Source: an uncultured Bacilli bacterium
GTDB taxonomy: Bacteria > Bacillota_I > Bacilli_A > RF39 > UBA660
Reading direction: 5' to 3'
DNA: 46,571 bases
NCBI GenBank assembly: GCA_934183705.1
Contig: CAKPSW010000001.1
Location: forward strand, 1 to 46,571
The notes under the pieces were generated by a model. The model saw only the letters and a list, made by a program, of their open reading frames with translations. It was not told the origin of the DNA and ran no database searches. A program made the position numbers and the translations under genes. This document shows, piece after piece, positions 1 to 8,863 of this stretch (the first letter of the stretch is position 1; each line of letters starts with the position of its first letter).

Positions 1-647
1 CTTGTAGTAGCAACCTCTAAATAATCATCACTATCTTCTAACATATATTTAATGTGGTAGAAGGCTCCAGGAGTATCCTTATAAATAACCTCTTCATTAG
101 ATAAAGCAGTTTTAGCTAAAGGATCCCAATTAATAATCCTCTCTCCCCTATATATAAGACCTTTATTATATAAAGATACAAATACCCATCTAACAGCCTT
201 AGAAAGACCATCATCTAAAGTAAATCTTTCTTTTGAATAATCAAGAGATAAACCAAGTTTAGCCCACTGATTATGAATATTCTCAGCATATTCCTCTTTC
301 CAAGCCCAAGCAACCTTAAGCCATTCCTCTCTATTCATACTTCTAGGATCAATACCCTCATCACGAAGTTTTTTATCTACTTTAGCTTGCGTAGCAATAC
401 CAGCATGATCCATACCAGGAAGCCACAAAGCATCATATCCTTGCATTCTTTTATATCTAATAATAATATCCTGAAGAGTAGTATTCCAAGCATGTCCTAA
501 ATGAAGCTTTCCTGTAACATTAGGAGGAGGAATAACAATACAATATGGTTCTTTACTTAAATCTCCAGATTTAAAATAATCTTTATTTTTCCAAGTTTCA
601 TATTTATCTTTTTCAACCATTAAATGGTCATATTTTTTATCAAGCAT
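1..647 (-). CDS. valS: Valine-tRNA ligase, N-terminal part (runs off the left edge)
   Basis: Class I aminoacyl-tRNA synthetase that charges tRNA-Val in the cytoplasm. The 215 visible codons begin with a typical ValS N-terminus: [14 protein letters not shown] (residues about 41-54) carries the HIGH-type ATP-binding signature, followed by [13 protein letters not shown] and [16 protein letters not shown], which distinguish ValS from IleRS and LeuRS. The ATG at 647 is preceded by AGGTG at good spacing. It overlaps the end of the upstream HD gene by 8 nt, so the two are probably translationally coupled. The KMSKS loop, editing domain end and anticodon domain lie outside the window. Confidence 0.96.
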   Translation of the reverse strand, partial: MLDKKYDHLMVEKDKYETWKNKDYFKSGDLSKEPYCIVIPPPNVTGKLHLGHAWNTTLQDIIIRYKRMQGYDALWLPGMDHAGIATQAKVDKKLRDEGIDPRSMNREEWLKVAWAWKEEYAENIHNQWAKLGLSLDYSKERFTLDDGLSKAVRWVFVSLYNKGLIYRGERIINWDPLAKTALSNEEVIYKDTPGAFYHIKYMLEDSDDYLEVATT

Positions 648-1398
648 TATAAGCACCTATCTTTCCATCTATATAATTATTAAGCACACCCATGATCTGC
701 TTAAAAAAGTTTTCTATTTCTTTATTATCAAATGTCAAAGAGTCCATCATCTTAGTAATATAATTATTCTTTCTAAGTAAATAATAAGAATATCTATAAT
801 TAAATGAGTACATCTTTGACAATACCACGAGTACCGTATCAGAAGAGTTTTCACTCATCTTAGGACTAATAGTATGAAATTTCTTAAATTCATCATATAC
901 AAGATTATTAGGATAATTATTAATTCTCGTATCAACATAAGGATAATTAACAAACAATCTAAAAGAATCCACATTATGAGCATCTTTTATAATAGCACAT
1001 ATGTGTTTTTCTTTCTCATCTATATCACTTGGAAACCCATCTTTATCATAAGCATATAGAGCCATCTTAATAATATTATCATATTTAGTTTCTTTACTAA
1101 TTTCTCTAATTAACCCCTTAGTAAATAAAACATTAATAGTCTTATCATAAGCATCATCAATATCATCATCAATATGATAATTAGGAGTTAAAGAAAAATT
1201 ACCTATTTCATGAAACAAACCAATAAGTTCAATAACAGAGATTTCTTCTTCATCAAAAATACCAAGACCATTAGCAAGTTCTTTAGCTATTTCCATTACT
1301 TTTAAAGAATGAAAATACTTAGATTTAATATTAACATTATTCATATCATATTTTCTAACATATTGTTCAAATATCTTCATAACTCTACTACTTTTCAT
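640..1398 (-). CDS. HD-domain protein (putative metal-dependent phosphohydrolase)
   Basis: 252 residues, soluble. The N-terminal half looks like an HD fold: a first His in [15 protein letters not shown] (about residue 30), then GLFHEIGNF at about 60-68, where the usual HD doublet reads HE, and a later KDAHNVD (about 138-144) that could give the last metal ligand. HD proteins hydrolyse phosphoesters or nucleotides, but the HE variant and divergent C-terminus do not allow a substrate call. GGAGG sits 7 nt before the ATG. The gene overlaps valS by 8 nt and follows the tandem-hairpin element at 1,485-1,559. Confidence 0.75.
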   Translation of the reverse strand: MKSSRVMKIFEQYVRKYDMNNVNIKSKYFHSLKVMEIAKELANGLGIFDEEEISVIELIGLFHEIGNFSLTPNYHIDDDIDDAYDKTINVLFTKGLIREISKETKYDNIIKMALYAYDKDGFPSDIDEKEKHICAIIKDAHNVDSFRLFVNYPYVDTRINNYPNNLVYDEFKKFHTISPKMSENSSDTVLVVLSKMYSFNYRYSYYLLRKNNYITKMMDSLTFDNKEIENFFKQIMGVLNNYIDGKIGAYNA

Positions 1399-1484
1399 AA
1401 AAAGACCTCCAACTCATAATTTAATATAAGTATATAATAAAATAACTTATTTTTCAAGTAAAATAACAATTATTCTCGTTTTCA

Positions 1485-1559
1485 TCTCACACATTGCTCA
1501 TCACTGTTTTATGAAGCCAAAGTCTTCATAAAAAAAGTAGAGCCTAAGGTCTCTACTTT
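1485..1559. other. Tandem-hairpin element, copy A (GCC/GTC family) with conserved box
   Basis: Intergenic element between gmk and the HD gene. Hairpin 1 (1507-1533) has stem TTTTATGAAG/CTTCATAAAA and core GCC-AAA-GTC. Hairpin 2 (1534-1559) has stem AAAGTAGAG/CTCTACTTT and core GCC-TAAG-GTC. In each the inner C faces T, so one mismatch interrupts an otherwise perfect stem. The box CTCACACATTGCTCATCAC (about 1486-1504) resembles those of copies B and C. Read on the minus strand, the first hairpin after gmk is followed by a T run, so it could also terminate gmk transcription. Confidence 0.7.
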
Positions 1560-1585
1560 AAGTCCTACTTTTTAAATAAACATAT

Positions 1586-2140
1586 TTAATTGCAATTTTT
1601 AATAATACTTTTTATCTCATTTATAGTTTTTTCCATATCATCATTAATTATAGTATAATCATACTTATCACTATAACTAATTTCTCTTTTTGCAATCTCT
1701 AACCTATTTTTAATATTATCCATACTATCAGTGCCTCTATTTATTAATCTTTTTTCTAATTCTTCAAAAGAAGGAGGCATAATAAATATCGATAAAGCAT
1801 CACTATATTTACTTTCAATTTTCATAGTCCCTTGTACATCAACAACAGCAATAACATTTTTTCCATCATTAATATTATTAAATACAAAGTCCTTAGGAGT
1901 ACCATAATAGTTATTATTATAAATAGCATATTCAAATAAATTATCTTTTTTAATATTATCTAAAAATTCATTCTTAGATAGAAAGAAATAATCTTTCCCA
2001 TCAATTTCTCCATTCCTCTTATTTCTAGTAGTCATAGAAATAGAATATATACCAATGCCATCATTAATAAGTCTTTTAACAATAGTATCCTTACCAACTC
2101 CCGAAGGACCAGAAATAACAACAAATATACCCTTTTTCAT
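1586..2140 (-). CDS. gmk: Guanylate kinase
   Basis: Phosphorylates GMP to GDP with ATP. 184 residues from the ATG at 2140, close to the usual family length of 180-210. The P-loop GPSGVGKDT is at 11-19; the GMP-binding region follows (SMTTRNKRNGEIDGKDYFF, then NNNYYGTPKDFV), and the lid contains EELEKRLINRGTDS. An in-frame upstream start at 2179 would lie inside dnaE; GGTGAT just before 2140 favours the shorter start. It lies 10 nt after dnaE and is probably the last gene of the dnaB-dnaI-dnaE transcript. Confidence 0.96.
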   Translation of the reverse strand: MKKGIFVVISGPSGVGKDTIVKRLINDGIGIYSISMTTRNKRNGEIDGKDYFFLSKNEFLDNIKKDNLFEYAIYNNNYYGTPKDFVFNNINDGKNVIAVVDVQGTMKIESKYSDALSIFIMPPSFEELEKRLINRGTDSMDNIKNRLEIAKREISYSDKYDYTIINDDMEKTINEIKSIIKNCN

Positions 2141-2150
2141 TATAATCACC

Positions 2151-5066
2151 CTATTCCAAAATTCTAATATTATTAACAACTATTTGATATTTATCAAATC
2201 TTCTTTCTACTTTTCCACTAATCTCTATAATATCACTAACTTTAATATTATTAAACAAGCTATAAACCTTAGGGAATATTGTCAAACTAACATCCCCATA
2301 TTCATCACTACCTACAATAAAAGCCATAACATCATTATTTTTAGTAGTAACTTCCCTAATATTACTAATCAAAAGAACCATCTTAATATTTTTATCAAAG
2401 TAATCTTTAATATTCATAGAAGTAACATTATAAATTTCTCTATATTTACTAACCGGGTGGAGAGATAAATAAAATCCTAAAGCTTTAAGTTCCATTTTAA
2501 TAACTTCATCTTTACTATATTCATCATATATTTCCATCTCTGGTTTTTCGATTTCAATTATACCAGCATCTCTTGCTATATCTGCATAGTTAATAACATT
2601 ATCGATGTTTTTAATCAAAGTTTTTCTATTATAGCCAAACGATATCGCACCCGCTGATATAAGATTTGTTATAACCCTTTGATTAACAGAAGTACCTCCC
2701 ATTCTAAGCACAAAATCACAAAAATCAGTAAACTTACCATTTCCTCTTTCGTGAATAATATCATTACTTACAGATGTACCAACATTACTAATAATAGATA
2801 GAGGACATCTAATAAAATTATCATAAGCAAAGTACTTATCAGTACTCTCATTAATATCAGGAGGCAAAATAGTAATACCACTCATTCTTGCTCTATTTAG
2901 ATATATATTAGTTTTAGCATTATTACCAATAACATTAGTAAGCATAGCGGATATAAAATACTTAAGAAAATAAGTTTTAATAAATGCCATTCTATAAGCA
3001 GTAACTGCATAAGATATAGAATGTGCCCTATTAAATCCATAGTTAGCAAACTTAAGAATCAAATCATATACCTTATTTGCAATATCTTCACTATATCCAT
3101 TTTCTAAAGAACCACAAATAAATTTAGGCCTTTCCTCTAAAATAATAGATTCCTTTTTTTTAGACATAGCTCTTCTTAAAATATCAGCTTCTCCATATGA
3201 ATAACCAGCCATTTTTCTTACTATTTGCATGATTTGTTCCTGATAAATAATAATACCATAAGTTGGCTTTAAAATATCTTCCAAATCAGGATGAATATAA
3301 TCAATTATTTCTTTTCCTTCACGTCTTCTAATAAAACTATCAATATTATCCATAGGACCTGGTCTATATAAAGCCAAAGCTGTAGCAATATCTTCAAATG
3401 ACTTGACCTTAAGTTTAGATAAAAATCTCTTCATACCGGTGGATTCAAATTGAAAAATACCATCAGTATCAACATTATAAAAAATATTAAGTGTTTTTTT
3501 ATCATCTATAGGAATTTTATCAAAACTAATATTAATCTTTTCTTTTTTTCTTATCTCATCAATAACATTACTCATTAAAGTAAGATTATCAAGCCCTAAA
3601 AAATCCATCTTTAAAAGTCCTAAAGGTTCTAAATAATCCTTAGAAAAAGCAGTAGTATAAATACCAATAGGATTCTTGTATAAAGGAATAATCTCATCAA
3701 TATCACACCTGCTCATAACAATTCCTGCAGCATGTATAGATATATGTCTAGGAAGTCCTTCTAATTTCAAAGCAATATCATAAAGTCTCTTATATTCATT
3801 TCTTGAATTAATAAGCCTATGAAATTTAGCATCATTAACATAAGAATCTTTAAGTTCTTTAGAAGTAATACTTTTAGCGAGATCATCTATAATAGGAAGA
3901 GATAAATTCATACATTTACCTAAGTCTCTAATTACCTGTTTAGCTCCCAAAGTATTAAAAGTAATAATTCCAGTAGCCTTCTTTTCACCATATTTATGAG
4001 TAACATAATCAATTACCAAATTTCTTTTTTCACTATCAAAGTCAACATCAATATCAGGCATAGTAACCCTTTCAGGATTTAAAAATCTTTCAAACAACAA
4101 ATCATATTTAATAGGATCAATCTCTGTAATACCAATAGAATAACTAACAAGACTACCAGCGGCACTACCTCTACCAGGACCAACTAAAATATTATTAAAT
4201 TTAGCATATTTCACATAGTCCCAAACTACTAGAAAATAATTACAAAATCCCATTTTATTAATAACATCAAGTTCATAATCAAGTCTCTTTTGATATATAT
4301 CATTAACATTACCATTAAGTCTTTTATTTAACCCCTTATTACATAAATTAGATAAAAATTCAAAAGCATTAATATTATTATCATATATAGGCAACAAATT
4401 ATCATTATACTTAAAAGAAACATTACATACATCTTCAATATATTTCATATTAGATATAACATCACCAGGAACAAGAGTGCTAAATTCTTCTCTGTTTAAA
4501 AGATGCTTTCCCTTATAAGTACCAAGTTCAAATTCCCCTAGCCTCTTATCTTCACGTATCATAATTAAATAATCTAAATATTTATAGTCATCCTTATCAA
4601 TATAACAAGTATTATTAATAAATACTTTGTTACCATTAATATTATTAATATCATCTAAACTACTATATCCAATAAAATATTCATCGTAAATACTAATAAT
4701 ATCCTTATCAAAACATTCATAGGGAATAATAAGAATAATATCTTTATTATATAGTTTCAAAATATCTTCATCTATATTATCTTCTGATATTAAAGTAGAT
4801 AATTTAATTAAATTCTTATATCCAGCATTATTCTTAGCAAGAAGTATAAACCTTTTATCCTTAAGTAAAATTTCAATACCAATAATAGGCTTAATATTAT
4901 ATTTAAGACAAGTTAAATAAAATTCATATGCACCAAACATATTATTAGTATCAGTAATAGCTAAAGAGGAATAGCCAAGTTCCTTAGCTTTACTGACAAG
5001 TACTTCTATTTTATTTAAACTGCTTAAAATAGAATAACTAGTTTTAACTTCTAAAGCTGTTAACAT
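2151..5066 (-). CDS. dnaE: DNA polymerase III alpha subunit, DnaE type, short form
   Basis: Replicative or primer-extending DNA polymerase. GPGRGSAAGS (about 298-307) and PDIDVDFD (about 339-346) mark the C-family palm, with the catalytic Asp residues in the latter. The C-terminus is an OB-fold (about 895-971), and the tau-binding tail of long DnaE proteins is absent: 971 residues against about 1,100. The N-terminal PHP domain appears degenerate; where active homologues have an HxH strand and a DH pair, this protein reads ALEVKTSYS and ITDTNN. The start has GGAGGG upstream. Clustering with dnaB and dnaI suits a replication operon. PolC is not in the window. Confidence 0.96.
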   Translation of the reverse strand: MLTALEVKTSYSILSSLNKIEVLVSKAKELGYSSLAITDTNNMFGAYEFYLTCLKYNIKPIIGIEILLKDKRFILLAKNNAGYKNLIKLSTLISEDNIDEDILKLYNKDIILIIPYECFDKDIISIYDEYFIGYSSLDDINNINGNKVFINNTCYIDKDDYKYLDYLIMIREDKRLGEFELGTYKGKHLLNREEFSTLVPGDVISNMKYIEDVCNVSFKYNDNLLPIYDNNINAFEFLSNLCNKGLNKRLNGNVNDIYQKRLDYELDVINKMGFCNYFLVVWDYVKYAKFNNILVGPGRGSAAGSLVSYSIGITEIDPIKYDLLFERFLNPERVTMPDIDVDFDSEKRNLVIDYVTHKYGEKKATGIITFNTLGAKQVIRDLGKCMNLSLPIIDDLAKSITSKELKDSYVNDAKFHRLINSRNEYKRLYDIALKLEGLPRHISIHAAGIVMSRCDIDEIIPLYKNPIGIYTTAFSKDYLEPLGLLKMDFLGLDNLTLMSNVIDEIRKKEKINISFDKIPIDDKKTLNIFYNVDTDGIFQFESTGMKRFLSKLKVKSFEDIATALALYRPGPMDNIDSFIRRREGKEIIDYIHPDLEDILKPTYGIIIYQEQIMQIVRKMAGYSYGEADILRRAMSKKKESIILEERPKFICGSLENGYSEDIANKVYDLILKFANYGFNRAHSISYAVTAYRMAFIKTYFLKYFISAMLTNVIGNNAKTNIYLNRARMSGITILPPDINESTDKYFAYDNFIRCPLSIISNVGTSVSNDIIHERGNGKFTDFCDFVLRMGGTSVNQRVITNLISAGAISFGYNRKTLIKNIDNVINYADIARDAGIIEIEKPEMEIYDEYSKDEVIKMELKALGFYLSLHPVSKYREIYNVTSMNIKDYFDKNIKMVLLISNIREVTTKNNDVMAFIVGSDEYGDVSLTIFPKVYSLFNNIKVSDIIEISGKVERRFDKYQIVVNNIRILE

Positions 5067-5097
5067 AACTATCCCTCCTCATATAAATAAATTAAAA

Positions 5098-5358
5098 TTA
5101 ATATCTAAGATTAAAGTAAGCAAATGCAACCCCAGCTAAAGCAATAAGGCCAGCAAGTAAAGCTACACCAGCAAACCCCTGACTTTTAGGACCAATATCC
5201 TGTAAAAGAGGATTAGTCTTTACTCTCTTTTTAACTTTTGGTCTATTAACTAAAGTAACGTTACTAGGCATATTAAGAGGTTCATTATTACTCTCAATAA
5301 TAACTCTAGACCTACCACCATTATCTTCAAAAGAACTTTCCTTATAATTATTTTCCAT
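5098..5358 (-). CDS. Small single-pass membrane protein, unknown function
   Basis: 86 residues. A polar, charged N-terminal region of about 60 residues with a basic patch (RPKVKKRVKTNP) is followed by one hydrophobic segment near the C-terminus (GFAGVALLAGLIALAGVAFAYF), predicting a tail-anchored protein with the basic region in the cytoplasm. GAGG precedes the ATG. It sits between dnaI (9 nt upstream) and dnaE (31 nt downstream) in a replication operon, so a link to membrane-associated initiation is conceivable but unproven. I do not recognise the family. Confidence 0.7.
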   Translation of the reverse strand: MENNYKESSFEDNGGRSRVIIESNNEPLNMPSNVTLVNRPKVKKRVKTNPLLQDIGPKSQGFAGVALLAGLIALAGVAFAYFNLRY

Positions 5359-5367
5359 TTTTATTCC

Positions 5368-6276
5368 TCACTTTCTTCTATTTTCAGCAACCATCGTAAT
5401 ATTATCAGTTAAAAATTTAATTCTTTCAATAATTCTTCTAGCTTTAATCTTACCCTCATTATCATTACTAGCCAAATGTACTTCTAATTCAGAAATAGTA
5501 AGATTAGAAGTAAATAATGTAGGAAGCCCCTCTTGCATTCTATATTGCAAAATAGTTCCCAAAATCTCATCTCTATTCCAACTAGTAACAGTTTCAGCTC
5601 CAATATCGTCTAAAAGAAGAATCTCAGCATTCTTAACATCGTTAAATATAGTTTTAAAATCATCAGAAAAACTTTCTTTTAGTTTCCTTAAAAAATCAGG
5701 ATAATAAACAATAGCAACCTTCTTTCCTTTTTTTGCCAGTTCATTCATACTAGCTGCTACTAAATAAGTTTTACCACATCCAAAGTTACCTGTCAAGTAT
5801 AATCCTTTAGTTTTACTACCGGCCTCACACTTTTTAATAAAAGTAGTAAGCCATTTAATTGTCTCAAGTCTATTTTTATCATCAGTATAAATATTTTTCA
5901 TTGAAGCATTAAGTATTTCACGTGGCATATCAATCATTATAATATTATTTTGATATTCACACTCTTTATCTAGTTTCTTTTTATATTTACAAGGAATATA
6001 AGAAAATACAATTTCATCATTAAGAACACTAGGATAATAAACATGACCATTAACAGTATTTTTGCATTCTAAAATATTCTTACAATTCTTACAATTCTTA
6101 ATTTCTTTAGCAGCATCCATAATTAAAGAAGTATAACTAATAAGTTTTTCATTAGGCACATCAATACCATTAACAATCTTTTTAAAGTCATCATCATCAT
6201 ATGCTCTATCAAAATTTTTTTTCAGTTCGTAATCATCAAATTTATATTTTTTAATAATATTAGTAGCTTCTTTCAT
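5368..6276 (-). CDS. dnaI: Primosomal protein DnaI, helicase loader
   Basis: AAA+ ATPase that loads the replicative helicase at origins and restart sites. 302 residues, similar to Bacillus DnaI. The N-terminal domain keeps a zinc site (Cys62, Cys65, His78, Cys96, spacing as in Bacillus). Walker A is GNFGCGKT (163-170) and Walker B is ILLLDDIGAE (about 213-222). Its ATG shares one base with the stop codon of dnaB (TAATG), a sign of translational coupling between these two partners. Confidence 0.95.
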   Translation of the reverse strand: MKEATNIIKKYKFDDYELKKNFDRAYDDDDFKKIVNGIDVPNEKLISYTSLIMDAAKEIKNCKNCKNILECKNTVNGHVYYPSVLNDEIVFSYIPCKYKKKLDKECEYQNNIIMIDMPREILNASMKNIYTDDKNRLETIKWLTTFIKKCEAGSKTKGLYLTGNFGCGKTYLVAASMNELAKKGKKVAIVYYPDFLRKLKESFSDDFKTIFNDVKNAEILLLDDIGAETVTSWNRDEILGTILQYRMQEGLPTLFTSNLTISELEVHLASNDNEGKIKARRIIERIKFLTDNITMVAENRRK

Positions 6277-7562
6277 TATCTATACTCCTTTAAAAGTTCT
6301 TCCAATTGATTTTCTTCATCACTAGAAATAGAATTCTTAGTAATATTTTTATCAAACCAATCAGGTGTTTTAACATTTATATTTTCATTTTTAATAACTT
6401 TTTTATTTCTTTTCTTATGTTCCTTTTCAGCAGTACTCATAGCTTCCTCAACAGTTTCAATACCAAGCCTCTGCCATTCTCCTGCTAAAGTTTCAACATA
6501 ATTTCTAGTTAATTTTTTATTATTAACATTAAGAATATAATCTATAAGAACATTAACAACTCCAGGCTTAAGTTTATAGTCAACAAGTAAATCCTCAAGT
6601 AATTTTAAATCTCTTCTAGTAGGCTCACTACCATTATTCTTTTTAATAAGTAGTTCTCTTGGAGAAATAGTTTCAAAAGTATAAATCATTTTAGCCCTTC
6701 TAGAAGTATCTCCAATAGGACGTCTAAGATATTCAGGCTGACTATTATCAATTATCGTAGGAAGAATACCACCGTTATCAAATTGATAATAATTCCTAGA
6801 ATTCTTTCTTAAAAATTCTTTATTAATGGTTCCTCTTTCATTTAAACATCCCTTAATAATATTTGACATATGAATAGCATCAATATCATATATAAAAGAT
6901 AAATTAATAATAAGTTCTTTAATTTCTTTAGTAAATACCCTATTAACATCTATATTTCTAGGCATAGAGTTAATAAGAAAGTTAAAATCAAAATTACTAT
7001 TAATATTAAGCTTAAGCTTATTATATTTCCTAATATCATCTAAAGACAAATCATAACTTGTCATAGCAGTAGATTCAAAAACATCATTAAAACTCTTAGT
7101 AATATCATTATAATTACTAGTATTAAATCTCGGCAATTTATAAGTTTTAACCAAATTATCATATTCAATCTTTCCTATATTACTATATAATACAATATTA
7201 AGTATTGGATGTGATAAAAATTCAGTAGCACTAGCAGGAGAATATAGTTCATATATATAACTATTTACTTCCCCCTCTTTTACAAGTGTTTTAATAAGAC
7301 CAATTGCCTCTAACTTAGATCTATTATCATATATTTCATTAATAGTCATTCTAAGACTAGATACCAATTTTTGATGAGAAAAGTCTTTACTTACTATTTG
7401 AGAACTATCGAGAGATGACCAAAGACAAAAATAAAGCATAACAGCATCCGCACCAATAATAGGCAAATAAAGATCAGTAAGTATTTTTCTGTCCTCGTTA
7501 TGAAGAATAGTCTTATTAATAACAACATAAGTATCAGCGGGTAATAAAATATATTTCTCCAA
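6276..7562 (-). CDS. dnaB: Replication initiation/membrane attachment protein DnaB (Bacillus type)
   Basis: Works with DnaD and DnaI to load helicase at the origin; not the DnaB helicase of proteobacteria. 428 residues. The N-terminal winged-helix part carries the family signature DRKILTDLYLPIIGADAVMLY (within 25-45), and a DnaD-like domain lies at about 290-380 (PTRRDLKLLEDLLVDYKL, VNVLIDYILNVNNKKL, NYVETLAGEWQR). The start is TTG at 7562, with AAGGAAG 7 nt upstream; an overlapping ATG frame there is only a short shadow. First gene of the operon with dnaI. Confidence 0.92.
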   Translation of the reverse strand: MEKYILLPADTYVVINKTILHNEDRKILTDLYLPIIGADAVMLYFCLWSSLDSSQIVSKDFSHQKLVSSLRMTINEIYDNRSKLEAIGLIKTLVKEGEVNSYIYELYSPASATEFLSHPILNIVLYSNIGKIEYDNLVKTYKLPRFNTSNYNDITKSFNDVFESTAMTSYDLSLDDIRKYNKLKLNINSNFDFNFLINSMPRNIDVNRVFTKEIKELIINLSFIYDIDAIHMSNIIKGCLNERGTINKEFLRKNSRNYYQFDNGGILPTIIDNSQPEYLRRPIGDTSRRAKMIYTFETISPRELLIKKNNGSEPTRRDLKLLEDLLVDYKLKPGVVNVLIDYILNVNNKKLTRNYVETLAGEWQRLGIETVEEAMSTAEKEHKKRNKKVIKNENINVKTPDWFDKNITKNSISSDEENQLEELLKEYR

Positions 7563-7664
7563 AGCATCACTTCCTTACACATATTGTATAATAAAAAATA
7601 TCAAAAGTAAAGAATAAAGAAGTACTATTTTTCTATTTTATTTACCACTATATAAAGGAAAAAT

Positions 7665-7697
7665 AAAATAAAAAAAATCAAAGTTTTATTCTTTGAT
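7665..7697 (-). terminator. Intrinsic terminator after the CPBP protease gene
   Basis: On the minus strand, ATCAAAG and CTTTGAT pair across a 7-nt loop and are followed by a run of T. The stem includes the last codons and stop of the CPBP gene. Confidence 0.8.
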
Positions 7698-8342
7698 AAT
7701 AAAATAACTAATTATAATAAGTAAAAAACCTAATATCAATATTGTATTATTATAACCAAATAAAAACGTAGCAATCATATTAGCAGAAATATGTACAAAT
7801 ATAGGTATCAAAATATCCCTCTTACTAGAATATAAATATCCATTAACAATACCAATAATAAAAGCAAAAATAATTGTATATATACCAGTATGACATAATG
7901 CAAATATACTAGCGGAAAGCCAAATAGACCATCTCCTAGAAAAATAAATCTCTAACTTATTAATAAGACTAAATCTAAATAACACTTCTTCGAATATAGG
8001 TCCTACAATTATAGAGGCAATAATATTAATAAAAATATCAATATTAGCAACATCATTAATAATTTCTAGTTTAAATATAATCATATTATATACAATTGCT
8101 ATCCCAGTACCAAGAAGTACATATGGAAAGTAAAGATTATTACCAATATTTATGTTAAACATATCTTTTCTATATTTATATATAATATAACAAACTTCAA
8201 AAGCAACAATAACTAATGTACCAATTAAAATAGCCCTATCCTTCCCGACTATTAAAATAACCCCAATCAAGATTATGTACTGAATAATAAGTAAAACAAT
8301 CACTTCATTTATTGATAAAATAAAATTCCTAACATTCTTCAT
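7686..8342 (-). CDS. CPBP family intramembrane metalloprotease
   Basis: CAAX-prenyl-protease/bacteriocin-processing (Abi) family membrane protease. 218 residues with about six hydrophobic segments. Motif 1 is EEVLFR (Glu118, Glu119, Arg123), motif 2 gives His151 (ALCHTG), and motif 3 is FVHISAN (His184, Asn188), so all expected catalytic and metal-binding residues are present. GGAGG precedes the ATG. Members mature peptides or protect against bacteriocins; nothing nearby indicates the substrate. It has its own terminator. Confidence 0.9.
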   Translation of the reverse strand: MKNVRNFILSINEVIVLLIIQYIILIGVILIVGKDRAILIGTLVIVAFEVCYIIYKYRKDMFNINIGNNLYFPYVLLGTGIAIVYNMIIFKLEIINDVANIDIFINIIASIIVGPIFEEVLFRFSLINKLEIYFSRRWSIWLSASIFALCHTGIYTIIFAFIIGIVNGYLYSSKRDILIPIFVHISANMIATFLFGYNNTILILGFLLIIISYFIIKE

Positions 8343-8353
8343 ATTTCCTCCAA

Positions 8354-8390
8354 TAAAAAAATAAGATAGCCCAAACTTCCAGCTGTCTTA
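8354..8390 (-). terminator. Intrinsic terminator after the cold-shock gene
   Basis: Minus-strand hairpin TAAGA-C-AGC / GCT-A-TCTTA with an 11-nt loop, followed by a T run. Confidence 0.78.
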
Positions 8391-8399
8391 TATAAAAAA

Positions 8400-8612
8400 T
8401 TAAGCCTTAACATTAGATTCTGCTAAAACATTTATAGCTTGCAAACCTTTAGCAGTCTCAATAAGATCAAACTCAACTATTTGACCTTCAGATAATGTCT
8501 TATATCCATCCTGTCTAATAGCAGAATAATGAACGAAAATATCTTCACCACCTGGATAGTCAATAAAACCATAGCCCTTGTCATTGTTGAACCATTTAAC
8601 TCTTCCTTGCAC
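8400..8612 (-). CDS. csp: Cold-shock protein (CSD family)
   Basis: Small single-stranded nucleic-acid-binding OB-fold that acts as an RNA chaperone. RNP1 is KGYGFI and RNP2 is DIFVHYSAI, with the conserved VKWFN opening. GTG at 8612 gives 70 residues beginning MQGRVKWFN, the same register as Bacillus CspB, and places GAGGTG 6 nt upstream. An in-frame GTG at 8621 would add three residues but would overlap that ribosome-binding site. It is monocistronic, with its own promoter and terminator. Confidence 0.95.
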   Translation of the reverse strand: MQGRVKWFNNDKGYGFIDYPGGEDIFVHYSAIRQDGYKTLSEGQIVEFDLIETAKGLQAINVLAESNVKA

Positions 8613-8652
8613 TTTTGCCACCTCGCTTTTCTCTTTTCTTCCCTACAAGATA

Positions 8653-8682
8653 ATTATAATGTATTGTTAAGTCTATTTGCAA
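8653..8682 (-). promoter_or_regulatory. Sigma-A-type promoter for the cold-shock gene
   Basis: On the minus strand TTGCAA is followed, after 18 nt, by a perfect TATAAT (8658 to 8653), about 40 nt before the start codon. Confidence 0.65.
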
Positions 8683-8819
8683 CTGATTAAGTAAGACAAA
8701 AATCGATAAAAAATTTAAAAGTCATACTTTAACGCGTGCAAGTTAATGATATCACTATCAACTTATAAGTAAACGATAAAATATTAGAATAAAGTAAAAT
8801 AGTAATTAAAATAATATTA

Positions 8820-8828
8820 GTTAACCAC
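8820..8828 (+). promoter_or_regulatory. DnaA-box-like 9-mer
   Basis: TTAACCACA differs at one position from the consensus TTATCCACA. It lies alone in the 245-bp gap between parB and csp, which otherwise holds only the csp promoter and the parB terminator. One near-match in AT-rich DNA is weak evidence. Confidence 0.25.
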
Positions 8829-8837
8829 AAGATAATT

Positions 8838-8863
8838 TAAAAGTAGAGATCTAGTCTCTACTT
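8838..8863 (-). terminator. Hairpin at the end of parB
   Basis: Perfect inverted repeat AAGTAGAGA/TCTCTACTT with a 5-nt loop. It includes the parB stop codon and is followed on the minus strand by TTTTAAATT. A short intrinsic terminator is likely. Confidence 0.6.

Noticed and set aside
273..500. Plus-strand ORF of 75 codons at the left edge
   Set aside because: It is antisense to valS, which has clear synthetase motifs, and has no ribosome-binding site or recognisable protein.
2055..2468. 137-codon plus-strand ORF over the gmk/dnaE junction
   Set aside because: It is antisense to two strongly supported genes, and long antisense frames are common in this AT-rich coding sequence.
5928..5943. 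parS-like sequence around TATTTCACGTGGCATA inside dnaI
   Set aside because: Only about 12 of 16 positions match parS and the bases encode the conserved DnaI stretch MPREI, so the match is likely coincidental.
8354..8390. csp terminator as a further mismatch-hairpin copy
   Set aside because: Its mismatch lies mid-stem, the core motif is absent and a normal T run follows; it is explained as an ordinary terminator.
8838..8863. Hairpin at the parB end as a fifth member of the GCC/GTC family
   Set aside because: The stem resembles copy A hairpin 2 (GTAGAG...CTCTAC) but is a perfect repeat without the GCC/GTC core, and stands alone rather than in tandem.
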